A stretch of DNA of 64,000 nt from positions 1 through 64,000 of the forward strand of contig NZ_FCNX02000010.1 in the NCBI RefSeq assembly GCF_001544835.2, in the 5' to 3' direction. This document shows positions 31,066 through 40,621 of this stretch, one piece after another. How positions within the stretch are numbered: position 1 is the first letter of the stretch; every line of letters begins with the position of its first letter. A program made the translations under genes and the position numbers. Below the pieces are notes generated by a model. That model saw only the letters and a list, made by a program, of their open reading frames with translations, ran no database searches and was not told the DNA's origin. The DNA is from Caballeronia fortuita. GTDB taxonomy: Bacteria > Pseudomonadota > Gammaproteobacteria > Burkholderiales > Burkholderiaceae.

Positions 31066-31443
31066 TTATTTCGGGACGTCAGCACCCGGCGCGGACGATG
31101 CGACCGGCGCCGAACCAGGCGCAGCAGCTGCGGACGCACCGGCCGCCGGCGCCGATGCGGGCACGGAAGCCGCGCCGCCGAGCACGCCAGCGGAGGTCTG
31201 CGGTCTATAGCTGCCGAGGTAGGTCAGCGTCAGCGTCGTGACGAAGAAGACCGCGGCGAGAATGGCCGTGGTTCGCGATAGAAAGTTGGCCGATCCCGTC
31301 GCGCCGAACAGACTTCCCGACGCGCCGCTACCGAAAGCCGCGCCCATGTCCGCGCCCTTGCCGTGCTGAAGCAGCACGAGGCCGATAACGCCCAGCGCCG
31401 ACAGCAACTGGACGACGATAATCAATGTCTTCAAATACAGCAT
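31066..31443 (-). CDS. secG: Preprotein translocase subunit SecG
   Basis: A 125-residue inner-membrane protein of the SecYEG translocon. Two helices (residues ~4-24 and ~53-73) flank the conserved LLQHGKGADMGAAFGSGASGSLFG loop (key residues HGKGADMGA). The C-terminal third is Ala/Pro-rich low complexity. It lies 81 bp downstream of tpiA, a common pairing. Confidence 0.96.
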   Translation of the reverse strand: MLYLKTLIIVVQLLSALGVIGLVLLQHGKGADMGAAFGSGASGSLFGATGSANFLSRTTAILAAVFFVTTLTLTYLGSYRPQTSAGVLGGAASVPASAPAAGASAAAAPGSAPVASSAPGADVPK

Positions 31444-31524
31444 TTCAACTCACCCGATTCCTGATATTTCCGTGACACCTTCGTGTCGCACTATGCTCTT
31501 TCGCCTGCCCTGCACGCTCACCGC

Positions 31525-32298
31525 TCAATGCGTCACGGATTGCGCCGCACGGCAGATCGCCAAAAAATCCTTCGACTTCAGCGACGCGCCGCCGATCAGC
31601 CCGCCGTCGATGTCCTTCTGCCCGAACAACTCTTCCGCGTTTTCGGGCTTCACGCTGCCGCCGTACAAGACCGGCACGTTCGCCACCGCCGCGCCCTTCT
31701 CGAGCAACTTGTGACGCAGGAAAGCATGAACGTCCTGGGCCTGACCCGGGCGCGCCGTCTTGCCCGTGCCGATCGCCCAGACCGGCTCGTACGCGACCAC
31801 GATGCCCGCCGCCTGCTCCTGCGTGAGCATCAGCAACACGGCGTCGAGTTGCGTGCCGATGATCTGCTCGGTCGTGCCCGCCTCGCGCTCTTCAAGCGTT
31901 TCGCCGACGCAGACGATCGGCGTGAGTCCCGCTTCGATCGCGCGTTGCGCTTTCGACGCGACGAGTTCCGGACTTTCGCGATGATACGCGCGTCGCTCCG
32001 AATGTCCGACGATCGCGTACGTCACGCCGAAGTCCGCCGCCATTTCGGCCGCGACTTCGCCGGTGAACGCGCCGCCCGTATGCGCCGACACGTCCTGGAT
32101 GCCCCATCGCACGACCGAGCCGCTCAGAAGCGCCTGCGATTGCGCGAGATAGGGACACGGCACGCATACGCCGACGCTCACGCCCTTTTGCAAAGCCGAT
32201 GCGCCCGCGGCGACTTCCGTCAGCAAGGTCGCATTGTCTCCGATGCGGCCGTGCATCTTCCAGTTGCCCACCACCAGTTTTGCTCGTTCTCTGGACAT
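31525..32298 (-). CDS. tpiA: Triose-phosphate isomerase
   Basis: A 257-residue glycolytic TIM barrel that interconverts DHAP and glyceraldehyde-3-phosphate. The active-site Lys is in VVGNWKMHG, His in IVGHSERR and catalytic Glu in VVAYEPVWAIGTG; the GGSVKP phosphate loop is present. ATG 32298 (MSRERAKL) is preferred to the longer ORF start. Confidence 0.97.
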   Translation of the reverse strand: MSRERAKLVVGNWKMHGRIGDNATLLTEVAAGASALQKGVSVGVCVPCPYLAQSQALLSGSVVRWGIQDVSAHTGGAFTGEVAAEMAADFGVTYAIVGHSERRAYHRESPELVASKAQRAIEAGLTPIVCVGETLEEREAGTTEQIIGTQLDAVLLMLTQEQAAGIVVAYEPVWAIGTGKTARPGQAQDVHAFLRHKLLEKGAAVANVPVLYGGSVKPENAEELFGQKDIDGGLIGGASLKSKDFLAICRAAQSVTH

Positions 32299-32432
32299 AT
32301 GTCTCGTCAGTCGACGGCGGCTTGTCCCATGCAAGTGATCAGCCGCCCGTTATTGAAATGAACCGCTACGAACTGCGAACTGCCTGCAAAACAGCCGATT
32401 TTACTGTGTTCCGGCGAAGCCGGTCAAACCGT

Positions 32433-32465
32433 CAAAAGCGGGCCGCGACACGAAGCGCCGCTTTT
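32433..32465 (-). terminator. Possible terminator of the quinone oxidoreductase gene
   Basis: AAAAGCGG and CCGCTTTT arms with a one-base bulge, just after the stop at 32478 on the minus strand. The stem is imperfect and the T-run short. Confidence 0.45.
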
Positions 32466-32477
32466 CGTGCGAAAACC

Positions 32478-33494
32478 TCACGCGTCCTCGCGCCAGTCGA
32501 GCATGATCTTGCCAACGTGCGTGCTGCTTTCCATCAGCGTGTGCGCGGCAGCGGCCTCGTGCGCGGGGAAGACCTGGTGAATCACCGGCTTGATGCGTCC
32601 CGCCTCGATTTCCGGCCAGACGCGTTCCTTCAGCTTCGCCGCGAGCTTCGCCTTGAATGCGACCGGCCGCGGACGCAGCGTCGAGCCGGTGATGACGAGA
32701 CGGCGGCGCAACACGTCGTTCAGATTGATTTCCGCCTTCGCGCCGCCGAGCAGCGCGATCACGCAGATGCGCCCGCCGTCGGCCAGCGCCTTGAGCTCGC
32801 GCGGGAGATAGTCGCCGGCGACCATGTCGAGAATCACGTCGACGCCGCGGTCGTTCGTCAGCGACTTCACCACTTCGACGAAATCTTCCGTCTTGTAGTT
32901 GATCGCCCGCTCCGCGCCGAGCGCCTCGCACGCGCGGCACTTCTCGTCGGTGCCGGCGGTGGCGAAGACACGAAAGCCGAGCGCCTTGGCGATCTGAATC
33001 GCCGTCACGCCGATGCCGCTCGATCCGCCCTGCACGAGCAGCGTTTCTTCCTCGCCATTCTCGCCCGCGCCCAGATGAGCGCGCTCGAACACGTTGCTCC
33101 ACACGGTGAAGAACGTCTCCGGCAACGACGCCGCCTCGATGTCCGACAGCCCTTTCGGCACCGGCAGACATTGTTCGAGCGGCGCGACCGCATATTCGGC
33201 GTAGCCGCCGCCCGCGAGCAGCGCGCAGACGCGATCGCCCTTTTTAAGACCGAACGGGTTGTGCTTCGGATCGAAATCGCCATCGACGATTTCACCCGCC
33301 ACTTCGAGCCCCGGCAGGTCCGATGCGCCCGGCGGCGGCGCATAAGCGCCTTTGCGCTGGAACACGTCGGGTCGGTTCACGCCGGACGCGGCCACCTTGA
33401 TCAATACCTCACACTTGCCCGGCGCGGGTGTGGGACGTTCGCCCAGCTTCAGGACTTCGGGTGCGCCAAACTCAGTGATTTCGATGGCCTTCAT
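32478..33494 (-). CDS. NAD(P)H-quinone oxidoreductase, zinc-independent MDR family
   Basis: A 338-residue medium-chain dehydrogenase/reductase of the quinone oxidoreductase (Qor/PIG3-like) group. An N-terminal GroES-like domain (ASGVNRPDVFQRKG) is followed by a Rossmann domain with GGSSGIGVTAIQIAK. The catalytic zinc ligands of alcohol dehydrogenases are absent. It uses NADPH to reduce quinones. ATG 33494 follows GGGAGAGG. It lies downstream of pnp but is separated from it by a terminator. Confidence 0.9.
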   Translation of the reverse strand: MKAIEITEFGAPEVLKLGERPTPAPGKCEVLIKVAASGVNRPDVFQRKGAYAPPPGASDLPGLEVAGEIVDGDFDPKHNPFGLKKGDRVCALLAGGGYAEYAVAPLEQCLPVPKGLSDIEAASLPETFFTVWSNVFERAHLGAGENGEEETLLVQGGSSGIGVTAIQIAKALGFRVFATAGTDEKCRACEALGAERAINYKTEDFVEVVKSLTNDRGVDVILDMVAGDYLPRELKALADGGRICVIALLGGAKAEINLNDVLRRRLVITGSTLRPRPVAFKAKLAAKLKERVWPEIEAGRIKPVIHQVFPAHEAAAAHTLMESSTHVGKIMLDWREDA

Positions 33495-33641
33495 ATCCTC
33501 TCCCTGTACCGCCCAAGCGTTAGTGTGCATCCGGACCGGATGGTACTGCGCGCGCCTCGAAGCAATCGGCGCTCCACACACTGCCATCGAGTCCGATGAC
33601 GCGTCGGACAATGCATAGCGTGCCGAGCGTCATACATGAAA

Positions 33642-33670
33642 ACGGCCGGCTCGCAAAAGCGGCCGGCCGT
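33642..33670 (-). terminator. Terminator of pnp
   Basis: A 9-bp ACGGCCGGC/GCCGGCCGT stem, 16 nt past the pnp stop, followed on the minus strand by TTTTC. Confidence 0.8.
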
Positions 33671-33685
33671 CTACACATTACCGCA

Positions 33686-35824
33686 TTACTGCTGCGGGTG
33701 CGTGGGTTCCGCCTGCTGTGCGCCTTCGTTCAGAAGCGCCTTTGCCGACAGACGCACACGACCCTTTTCGTCCGTCTGGATGACCTTGACCTTCACGATC
33801 TGGCCTTCCTTCAGATAGTCGTTGATGTCCTTCACGCGCTCGTTGACGATCTCCGAGATGTGCAGCAGACCGTCCTTGCCCGGCAGGATGTTCACGATCG
33901 CGCCGAAGTCGAGCAGCTTGAGCACCGGGCCTTCATAGACCTGACCGACTTCCACTTCGGCCGTGATGTTCTCGATGCGCTTCTTCGCGTCGGCCATGCC
34001 CTCCGCGCTCGTGCTCGCGATCGTCACGACGCCGTCGTCCGAAATGTCGATGGTCGTGCCGGTCTCTTCCGTCAGCGCGCGGATCACCGAACCGCCCTTG
34101 CCGATCACGTCGCGGATCTTCTCCGGATTGATCTTGATGGTGATCATGCGCGGCGCGTAGTCCGACAATTCCGTATTCGTGGTCGGCACGGCGGCGGTCA
34201 TCTTGCCGAGGATGTGCATGCGGCCTTCCTTCGCCTGCGCGAGCGCGACCTGCATGATTTCCTTCGTGATGCCCTGGATCTTGATGTCCATCTGCAGCGC
34301 GGTGACGCCTTGCGACGTGCCGGCCACCTTGAAGTCCATGTCGCCGAGGTGATCTTCGTCGCCGAGGATGTCGGTCAGAACCGCGAACTTGTTGCCTTCG
34401 AGGATCAGGCCCATTGCGATGCCCGCGACGTGCGCCTTCATCGGCACGCCGGCGTCCATCAGCGCGAGACAGCCGCCGCAGACCGAAGCCATCGACGACG
34501 AGCCGTTCGATTCCGTGATTTCCGACACGACGCGGATCGAATAGCCGAATTCGTCGGCGCTCGGCAGGCACGCGACCAGCGCGCGCTTCGCAAGACGGCC
34601 GTGGCCGATTTCACGGCGCTTCGGCGAACCGACACGGCCGGTTTCGCCCGTCGCGAACGGCGGCATGTTGTAGTGGAGCATGAAGCGCTCGCGGTATTCG
34701 CCCTCAAGCGCGTCGATGCTCTGCTCGTCGCCCTTCGTGCCGAGCGTCGCGACGACCAGCGCCTGCGTCTCGCCGCGCGTGAAGAGCGCCGAGCCATGCG
34801 TGCGCGGCAACACGCCCGTGCGGATTTCGATCGGACGCACCGTGCGCGTGTCGCGGCCGTCGATACGCGGCTCGCCGTTCAGGATCTGCGTGCGGACGAT
34901 CTTCGCTTCGATGTCGAACAGGACGTTGCCGACGGTCGCCTTGTCGGCGGCTACCGTGCCGCCAGCGGCCGCTTCTTCTTCCAGCTTCGCCGACGTTGCT
35001 GCGTACACTTCCTTCAGCTTGGCCGAACGCGCGGACTTGTTGCGCAACTGATAAGCGGCTTCGAGTTCCGGCTGAGCGATTGCGGTGACGCGCGAAATGA
35101 GCGCTTCGTTCTTCGGCGCCGGCTGCCAGTCCCACTCGGGCTTGCCGCCTTCGCGCACGAGTTCATGAATTGCGTCGATGGCGGTCTGCATCTGCTCGTG
35201 ACCGAACACGACCGCGCCGAGCATCACTTCTTCGGAGAGCTGCTGCGCTTCCGATTCCACCATCAGCACCGCGCGCTCCGTGCCCGCGACGACGAGATCG
35301 AGCGCCGATTCCTTCATCTGCGGGCGCGTCGGGTTCAGCACGTACTCGTTGTTGATGTAGGCGACGCGCGCGGCGCCGACCGGACCGTTGAACGGCAGGC
35401 CCGACACGGCGAGCGCGGCGGATGCGCCGATCAGCGCGGGAATGTCGGCCGGAACATCCGGGTTCAGCGACAGGACGTGGATCACGACCTGCACTTCGTT
35501 ATAGAAGCCTTCCGGGAACAGCGGACGCAGCGGGCGATCGATCAGGCGCGAGATCAGCGTTTCGCCTTCCGACGGACGGCCTTCGCGACGGAAGAAGCCG
35601 CCCGGAATCTTGCCGGCGGCATAGGTCTTTTCGAGGTAGTCGACGGTCAGCGGGAAGAAATCCTGGCCCGGCTTGGCGGTCTTGGCGCCGACGACGGTCG
35701 CGAGCACGACGGTGTCTTCGACATCGACGACAACCGCGCCGCTTGCCTGACGCGCGATTTCACCCGTTTCGAGGCGCACATTGTGCTGCCCCCACTTGAA
35801 TTCCTTGACGATCTTATTGAACAT
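33686..35824 (-). CDS. pnp: Polyribonucleotide nucleotidyltransferase (PNPase)
   Basis: A 712-residue 3'-5' phosphorolytic exoribonuclease and degradosome component. Two RNase PH domains (about 1-140 and 310-540), a KH domain ([16 protein letters not shown]) and a C-terminal S1 domain ([27 protein letters not shown], key residues GAIVNI and GLLHIS) are in the standard order. ATG 35824 follows AGAAGGAG. The leader between rpsO and pnp holds a strong hairpin, as in E. coli, where RNase III and PNPase control pnp expression. Confidence 0.97.
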   Translation of the reverse strand: MFNKIVKEFKWGQHNVRLETGEIARQASGAVVVDVEDTVVLATVVGAKTAKPGQDFFPLTVDYLEKTYAAGKIPGGFFRREGRPSEGETLISRLIDRPLRPLFPEGFYNEVQVVIHVLSLNPDVPADIPALIGASAALAVSGLPFNGPVGAARVAYINNEYVLNPTRPQMKESALDLVVAGTERAVLMVESEAQQLSEEVMLGAVVFGHEQMQTAIDAIHELVREGGKPEWDWQPAPKNEALISRVTAIAQPELEAAYQLRNKSARSAKLKEVYAATSAKLEEEAAAGGTVAADKATVGNVLFDIEAKIVRTQILNGEPRIDGRDTRTVRPIEIRTGVLPRTHGSALFTRGETQALVVATLGTKGDEQSIDALEGEYRERFMLHYNMPPFATGETGRVGSPKRREIGHGRLAKRALVACLPSADEFGYSIRVVSEITESNGSSSMASVCGGCLALMDAGVPMKAHVAGIAMGLILEGNKFAVLTDILGDEDHLGDMDFKVAGTSQGVTALQMDIKIQGITKEIMQVALAQAKEGRMHILGKMTAAVPTTNTELSDYAPRMITIKINPEKIRDVIGKGGSVIRALTEETGTTIDISDDGVVTIASTSAEGMADAKKRIENITAEVEVGQVYEGPVLKLLDFGAIVNILPGKDGLLHISEIVNERVKDINDYLKEGQIVKVKVIQTDEKGRVRLSAKALLNEGAQQAEPTHPQQ

Positions 35825-35909
35825 TTCGACTCCTTCTACGTTTTGCGCCGCGCCGGTCCACTGGCGCGTGCGGGAAGGTCCGGAGCCACGCTTGAGAGGT
35901 GTGTTATGC

Positions 35910-35954
35910 CATTCCAGCGCGATGCGCTCCGATGAACGTCGTCGCGCTGGAATG
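35910..35954 (-). promoter_or_regulatory. Long hairpin in the pnp leader (possible RNase III/PNPase control element)
   Basis: CATTCCAGCGCGA (35910-35922) pairs perfectly with TCGCGCTGGAATG (35942-35954) around a 19-nt loop, and a GTGT/ACAC extension lies outside a bulge. The stem sits about 86 nt upstream of the pnp ATG. E. coli pnp is autoregulated through a leader stem cleaved by RNase III; a parallel role here is inference. The rest of the region 35825-36132 shows no ORF worth calling. Confidence 0.6.
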
Positions 35955-36132
35955 ACACAAAGCTCCGCTGCGAGGCTGGACCGAGTGTCGGACCGGATGG
36001 AATCATCCGGCGTAAAGCGTGTGAACTGCTGAAGCGCCGGCTATGAATCCGGCTGTAAATCGGACTATGAAGCAACTACGCGGCGCCCATTGACAAGAAC
36101 GCGATCGGGCACCACTTCACGGCCGAAACGCA

Positions 36133-36176
36133 CAAAAACAAAGTGCCTGTATCAGCGGACTGACACAGGCACTTCA
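36133..36176 (-). terminator. Terminator or attenuator between rpsO and pnp
   Basis: An AAGTGCCTGTGTCAG stem pairs across TCCG with CTGATACAGGCACTT (one mismatch), followed by TGTTTTTG on the minus strand. It lies about 37 nt past the rpsO stop and should end many rpsO transcripts. Confidence 0.8.
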
Positions 36177-36212
36177 TTAGAACGTTGGCCGCAAAGCCAC
36201 GCCTGACGCCAC

Positions 36213-36482
36213 TTACTTGCGCAGACCCAGCTTCTCGATCAGCGAGCGATAACGATCCGCGTCCTTGCCCTTCAGGTAGTCGAGCAGCTTACGGCGACGG
36301 CTCACCATGCGCAGCAGACCGCGGCGGCTGTGGTGATCCTTCGAGTGCGACTTGAAGTGAACGGTCAGTTCGTTGATGCGGCTCGTGAGCAGTGCGACTT
36401 GCACTTCGGGAGAACCGGTGTCGTTGGCGCCGCGTGCGTATTCAGCGACGATGTCGGACTTCTTGATTTCTGCTACGGACAT
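36213..36482 (-). CDS. rpsO: 30S ribosomal protein S15
   Basis: An 89-residue primary 16S rRNA-binding protein. Family signatures [34 protein letters not shown] and LLDYLK are all present. The rpsO-pnp order is widely conserved. Confidence 0.98.
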   Translation of the reverse strand: MSVAEIKKSDIVAEYARGANDTGSPEVQVALLTSRINELTVHFKSHSKDHHSRRGLLRMVSRRRKLLDYLKGKDADRYRSLIEKLGLRK

Positions 36483-36585
36483 TTGCTTTTCCTTTGTTTC
36501 TGACAGGCGGTCACGGAAGAAAGGCCGTGCCGTGGATTACAAATAAATGAATCGCTTCCGGCGATGCGCCAAAAACGAAGCGCAG

Positions 36586-36614
36586 AGTATAGCACAGCGC
36601 GGTGTCCCGCCGAA
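36586..36614 (-). promoter_or_regulatory. Possible promoter of rpsO
   Basis: -10 TATACT (36591-36586) with a 17-nt spacer to a weak -35 TTCGGC, about 104 nt upstream of the rpsO start. The -10 is good and the -35 poor. Confidence 0.45.
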
Positions 36615-36645
36615 GGACTTCCGCGCGCCGGAACCACTCGGACGT

Positions 36646-37935
36646 TCATCGCGCAGGGCGCGGCATCCGGCAAGTGGTCGGTTGCGCGGTTTTGTCGGCG
36701 GGAACGCTCAGCAACGTGCGGAAACCGTAACCCGAACCTTCATTGTCGAGCGCGACGCCTTGCGCTCCCGCCTTGTCCATCTCGATAACATAAAGGGGCT
36801 GAATCACCTGATGATCGTCGGCGCGCACGGTCATCGGATGAAAACCTTCGCCGTCGTACTTCATGCCTTCCAGCGCGCGTGCGACCGCGAGCGGGTCGGC
36901 GCTTTTCGCGCGCGTCATCGCGGCGGCGAGCATTTCGATCATCAGCGGCATGCGCGCGAGCAGGTAATCGTCCGCCGCGGCGGGATAGCGCGCCCGAAAC
37001 GCCCGGTAGTACGCGTCCGACGCCGCGCCGCCGACATTCGGATGCCAGTCCGCGACAGCGATCACGCGCTTCACGCCGGGCTCGCCCAACGCCGCCGGCG
37101 CGCCGAGGCTATTGCCGTAGAACGTGTAGAACTTCGTGTCGAGTCCCTGCTCGCGGGCCGCTTTCACCAGAAGCGCCAGATCGTTGCCCCAGTTTCCGGT
37201 GATCACGGCATCCGCTCCGTTCGCGCGAATTTTGGCGATGTACGGCGCAAAATCCTTTACGCGTCCGACCGGATGAAACTCGTCGCCGGCAATCGCGATA
37301 TCCGGCCGCTTTTCCTTGAGCGCGCGCTGCGCTTCGCGGCTCACGTCGTGGCCGAAGCTGTAATCCTGATTCAGCAGATAGACCTTCTTCACCGCGCGAT
37401 CGTCTTTCAGCGCGTCGGCGAGCGCGTCCATGCGCATGCCGGCGTGCGCGTCGAAGCGGAAATGCCAGAAGCTGCACGCGTCGTTGGTGAGCGCGGGATC
37501 GTCGGCGGAATAGTTGAGGAACAGCACGCGCCGATCCGGTTCGCGCGCGTTCTGTTTATCGATCGCCGCGACGAGCGCCGCCGCCACCGCCGAGCTGTTT
37601 CCCTGCATGACGAAGCCGATTTTCCCGTCGATCGCCGCGCGAAGCTGCACGAGACTCGCCTCGCTGCTGCCCTTGCCGTCGAGCACGACGAGTTCCAGCG
37701 GATGCGCGCCGTCCGCGAGCTTCACGCCGCCGCGCGCATTCACGCGCTCGACGCCGAAGCGCAGATTGCGCTCGACCATCGCGCCGGCGTTCGCGAACGG
37801 GCCGGACATGCCTTCGATCAGCGCGAGCTTGACGGGCGGCAAACCGGCGGCCTGCGCCGTCATGGACACCGCGACACACGCCGATGCCGCGCTGCGCAGC
37901 CATCGCATTGCGCGCACGCTGATTCCGTTCTTCAT
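36646..37935 (-). CDS. Branched-chain amino-acid type ABC transporter substrate-binding protein
   Basis: A 429-residue periplasmic binding protein of the LivJ/type I family. It has a signal peptide (RSAASACVAVSMTAQAAG) and then a Leu/Ile/Val-binding fold with KLALIEGMSGPFANAG at the mature N-terminus. No permease or ATPase genes adjoin it, so it is an orphan or serves a remote transporter; the ligand is unknown. It is upstream of rpsO on the same strand and divergent from a lipoprotein gene. Confidence 0.9.
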   Translation of the reverse strand: MKNGISVRAMRWLRSAASACVAVSMTAQAAGLPPVKLALIEGMSGPFANAGAMVERNLRFGVERVNARGGVKLADGAHPLELVVLDGKGSSEASLVQLRAAIDGKIGFVMQGNSSAVAAALVAAIDKQNAREPDRRVLFLNYSADDPALTNDACSFWHFRFDAHAGMRMDALADALKDDRAVKKVYLLNQDYSFGHDVSREAQRALKEKRPDIAIAGDEFHPVGRVKDFAPYIAKIRANGADAVITGNWGNDLALLVKAAREQGLDTKFYTFYGNSLGAPAALGEPGVKRVIAVADWHPNVGGAASDAYYRAFRARYPAAADDYLLARMPLMIEMLAAAMTRAKSADPLAVARALEGMKYDGEGFHPMTVRADDHQVIQPLYVIEMDKAGAQGVALDNEGSGYGFRTLLSVPADKTAQPTTCRMPRPAR

Positions 37936-38131
37936 GAGTTCCCGCGAATGCGTCGAAAGCGCGGATCATAGGCCGCACGGGGCACGCGGCGCAAGCCCGC
38001 CATTGCCGACACATCGGCTCGAATGTTGCGATGTCGAGGAGCGCGTCTTGCAGCGCGCGCGTGTCAAAATTGCGGGAAACATCGAACGAACGCTGCTCGC
38101 GCAAGCGGGGAGCCAGCACGTGGAGGCTTCA

Positions 38132-38647
38132 ATGCTGCACAAACTCAACCGCATGCGCGCGTCGCTCGCATGCGCGGGCGCCACGCTTCTTCTGTCCGCG
38201 TGCGCGCAGCCGTGGCAGAACTATCAGGCGGGCGCGGATGCATCGACTATCACCGCGCGACTCGGCCCGCCGCGCGAAATCTACGATCTGCCCGACGGCG
38301 GCAAGCGCCTCATGTGGCCGACGCAGCCGCTCGGCGAATTCACGACCGCCGCCGATATCGACGCTTCCGGCAAGATCGTGAACGTGCGGCAGGTGCTCGA
38401 CGAGAACGAGTTCTATAAGGCGCAGATCGGCACCTGGACGAAGAAAGACGTGCTCGTCAACTTCGGGCGGCCGGTGGAAACGTCGTACTTTCCATTGATG
38501 AAGCGCGAGGTCTGGACTTATCGCTACATGGAAGCGAACGTCTGGTATCTGATGTACAACTTCTATTTCGACGATCAGGGCATCCTGCGGCTGACGCAGA
38601 AAACGCCCGATCCGCTGCACGATCCCGACCGGCGCAATCTGTTCTGA
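38132..38647 (+). CDS. Outer-membrane lipoprotein with BamE/SmpA-like features
   Basis: A 171-residue protein. The signal peptide ends in LLLSAC (lipobox, Cys lipidated). The mature part holds two similar units: LGPPREIYDLPDGGKRLMW ... and FGRPVETSYFPLMKREVWTYR ..., each with the G-x-P turn and aromatic strand seen in SmpA/BamE-type domains. ATG 38132 follows GGAGG; a GTG four codons upstream is possible. It may be an envelope assembly or stability factor, but the specific role is unknown. Confidence 0.75.
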   Translation: MLHKLNRMRASLACAGATLLLSACAQPWQNYQAGADASTITARLGPPREIYDLPDGGKRLMWPTQPLGEFTTAADIDASGKIVNVRQVLDENEFYKAQIGTWTKKDVLVNFGRPVETSYFPLMKREVWTYRYMEANVWYLMYNFYFDDQGILRLTQKTPDPLHDPDRRNLF

Positions 38648-38666
38648 GCGCATCGGCGCAACAAAA

Positions 38667-38690
38667 AAAGCCCTCCGAAGAGGGCTTTGT
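38667..38690. terminator. Bidirectional terminator
   Basis: AGCCCTC-CGAA-GAGGGCT hairpin flanked by an A-run on the left and TTGTT on the right, between the convergent lipoprotein gene and leuA. It is strongest for the minus strand (leuA). Confidence 0.8.
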
Positions 38691-38709
38691 TGCGTGTCCG
38701 GCGACGGAA

Positions 38710-40254
38710 TCAAAGCTGCGGATTGAGCTTCTCGACCTTCGAATGCAGCTTGTTCAACGCGGCGATGTACGCCTTCGCCGATGCCGCGACGATATCCGGA
38801 TCCGTGCCCACGCCGTTGACGATGCGCCCGCTCTTCGACAGACGCACCGTCACTTCGCCTTGCGCCTGCGTGCCGGTCGTGATCGCGTTGACCGAATACA
38901 GCACGAGTTCCGCGCCGCTCGCGACCTTCGACTCGATCGCGTGCAGCGTCGCGTCGACCGGGCCGTTGCCGCCCGCCTCGCCCGTCACTTCGGTGCCTTC
39001 GACCGCGAACACGACCTTCGCTTGCGGCTGCTCGCCGGTCTCCGAATGCTGCTTCATCGACACGAAGCGGAAATGCTCCTTCGCCTGTGCTTCGGCGGAT
39101 TCCTCGGAGACGATCTGCATGATGTCTTCGTCGAAGATTTCCGCCTTACGGTCGGCGAGATCCTTGAAGCGCGCGAACGCCGCGTTCACGTCGGCTTCCG
39201 ATTCGAGCGTCACGCCCAGCTCTTCCAGACGCTGCTTGAACGCGTTGCGGCCCGAGAGCTTGCCGAGCACGATCTTGTTCGCGCTCCAGCCCACGTCTTC
39301 CGCGCGCATGATTTCGTAGGTGTCGCGCGCTTTCAGCACGCCGTCCTGATGGATGCCCGACGCGTGCGCAAAAGCATTCGCGCCGACGACCGCCTTGTTC
39401 GGCTGCACGACGAAACCGGTGATCTGCGAGACGAGCTTGGACGTGGGCACGATCTGCGTCGTGTCGATGTTGAGGTCGAGGCCGAAGTAGTCCTTGCGCG
39501 TCTTCACGGACATCACGATCTCTTCGAGCGACGTATTGCCCGCGCGCTCGCCCAGACCGTTGATCGTGCATTCGACCTGACGCGCGCCGCCGATCTGCAC
39601 GCCCGCGAGCGAGTTCGCGACCGCCATGCCGAGGTCGTCGTGGCAGTGCACGGACCAGATCGCCTTGTCGGAATTCGGCACGCGTTCGCGCAGCGTCTTG
39701 ACGAGGTGGCCGTAGAGTTCCGGCACACCATAGCCGACCGTATCGGCGATATTGATGGTGCGCGCGCCTTCGTCGATCACGGCTTCGAGCACGCGGCACA
39801 GATAGTCGATGTCGGAGCGGCTGCCGTCTTCGGGCGAGAACTCGACGTCATCGGTGAACTTGCGCGCGAAGCGCACGGCGAGGCGCGCCTGATCGTAGAC
39901 CTGCTCCGGCGTCATGCGCAGCTTCTTCTCCATGTGCAGCGCCGACGTGGCGATGAACGTGTGGATGCGGAACTGGCCGGCGGGCTTGAGCGCATCGGCG
40001 GCGCGCTGGATGTCCTTGTCGTTGGCGCGGGCGAGCGAGCAGACGGTGCTGTCCTTCACGAGCGACGCGATCGTGTGGATCGCGTCGAAATCGCCGTTCG
40101 AGCTGGCGGCGAAACCCGCCTCGATCACGTCGACCTTCATGCGTTCCAGTTGCTTCGCGATGCGGATCTTCTCTTCCTTCGTCATCGACGCGCCGGGGGA
40201 CTGCTCGCCATCGCGCAAGGTCGTGTCGAAGATGATCAACTTGTCTGCTGCCAT
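38710..40254 (-). CDS. leuA: 2-isopropylmalate synthase
   Basis: A 514-residue enzyme for the first committed step of leucine biosynthesis (acetyl-CoA + 2-ketoisovalerate to 2-isopropylmalate). The HMGL-like TIM barrel starts [16 protein letters not shown]; the metal-binding His pair is in [14 protein letters not shown] and HASGIHQDG segments. The C-terminal LeuA dimer domain (about 395-510) is the leucine feedback-inhibition site. AGGAG precedes ATG. A leucine-rich leader ORF upstream suggests attenuation control. Confidence 0.97.
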   Translation of the reverse strand: MAADKLIIFDTTLRDGEQSPGASMTKEEKIRIAKQLERMKVDVIEAGFAASSNGDFDAIHTIASLVKDSTVCSLARANDKDIQRAADALKPAGQFRIHTFIATSALHMEKKLRMTPEQVYDQARLAVRFARKFTDDVEFSPEDGSRSDIDYLCRVLEAVIDEGARTINIADTVGYGVPELYGHLVKTLRERVPNSDKAIWSVHCHDDLGMAVANSLAGVQIGGARQVECTINGLGERAGNTSLEEIVMSVKTRKDYFGLDLNIDTTQIVPTSKLVSQITGFVVQPNKAVVGANAFAHASGIHQDGVLKARDTYEIMRAEDVGWSANKIVLGKLSGRNAFKQRLEELGVTLESEADVNAAFARFKDLADRKAEIFDEDIMQIVSEESAEAQAKEHFRFVSMKQHSETGEQPQAKVVFAVEGTEVTGEAGGNGPVDATLHAIESKVASGAELVLYSVNAITTGTQAQGEVTVRLSKSGRIVNGVGTDPDIVAASAKAYIAALNKLHSKVEKLNPQL

Positions 40255-40384
40255 GTTGGGCTCCTGTGGGGAGATTTATCGATTGTTTGAGATATCGAGC
40301 CGAAACTCAAAAGGGAATCCGGGCGTTCGCGCCACCGCTGGCGTCGAAAACCTGAAGGGACGAGCAGACGGGAGGCGTGAAGAT

Positions 40385-40471
40385 TCAGCGCGGTAGGCGC
40401 GCTAGCAGCGATAGTGCACGTAGCAGCGCACCAGCCGGGAACAGCGAGAAGGGGAACGAGAAAAAGTCCAT
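40385..40471 (-). CDS. Leucine-rich leader peptide of leuA (28 codons)
   Basis: The ORF runs from ATG 40471 to TGA 40385. The N-terminal half is Phe/Ser/Pro-rich; the C-terminal half reads ALLRALSLLARLPR. There are seven Leu codons in the last 13 sense codons plus one earlier. Four of these are CTA, a codon very rare in this GC-rich genome, so ribosome stalling would report on the scarce tRNA-Leu. The ATG lies 6 nt after a predicted -10, i.e. at or within a base or two of the transcript start, so the peptide may be read from a leaderless mRNA. It ends 130 nt before leuA. I could not settle the terminator/antiterminator folding; GGCGCCACC-type stems lie in 40320-40350. Confidence 0.7.
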   Translation of the reverse strand: MDFFSFPFSLFPAGALLRALSLLARLPR

Positions 40472-40477
40472 TCAAAA

Positions 40478-40506
40478 ACTATAACGGCTTTTAAAGGCGC
40501 GTGCAA
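40478..40506 (-). promoter_or_regulatory. Promoter of the leuA leader transcript
   Basis: -35 TTGCAC (40506-40501), a 17-nt spacer and -10 TATAGT (40483-40478) on the minus strand. The predicted start falls on the leader-peptide ATG at 40471. The region 40255-40621 otherwise contains only this leader and the terminator of the next gene. Confidence 0.75.
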
Positions 40507-40568
40507 TGAGGCTTTCCGATCGCGCCGATTGACGCTGCGCACCGGAAGTCGGGCATCGCGCGCAATAC

Positions 40569-40602
40569 AAAAAAGCCTGCGTCCGTGAGGAGGCAGGCTT
40601 TT
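40569..40602 (-). terminator. Terminator of the NlpC/P60 peptidase gene
   Basis: AAAAGCCTGC pairs with GCAGGCTTTT across a 12-nt loop, followed on the minus strand by TTTTTTG, 20 nt past the stop. Confidence 0.85.
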
Positions 40603-40621
40603 CGTGATGCCGGCAAGAAGA

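Noticed and set aside
33596..35935. 779-codon ORF opposite pnp
   Set aside because: Antisense to the full pnp gene and compositionally typical of a complementary frame.
35836..36075. 79-codon minus-strand ORF in the pnp leader
   Set aside because: It covers the leader hairpin, has no family resemblance and no ribosome-binding site.
40236..40475. 79-codon ORF overlapping the leuA start
   Set aside because: It begins at TTG one frame off from the Leu-rich leader and runs into leuA without family resemblance; the 28-codon leader in another frame fits the promoter and codon pattern better.
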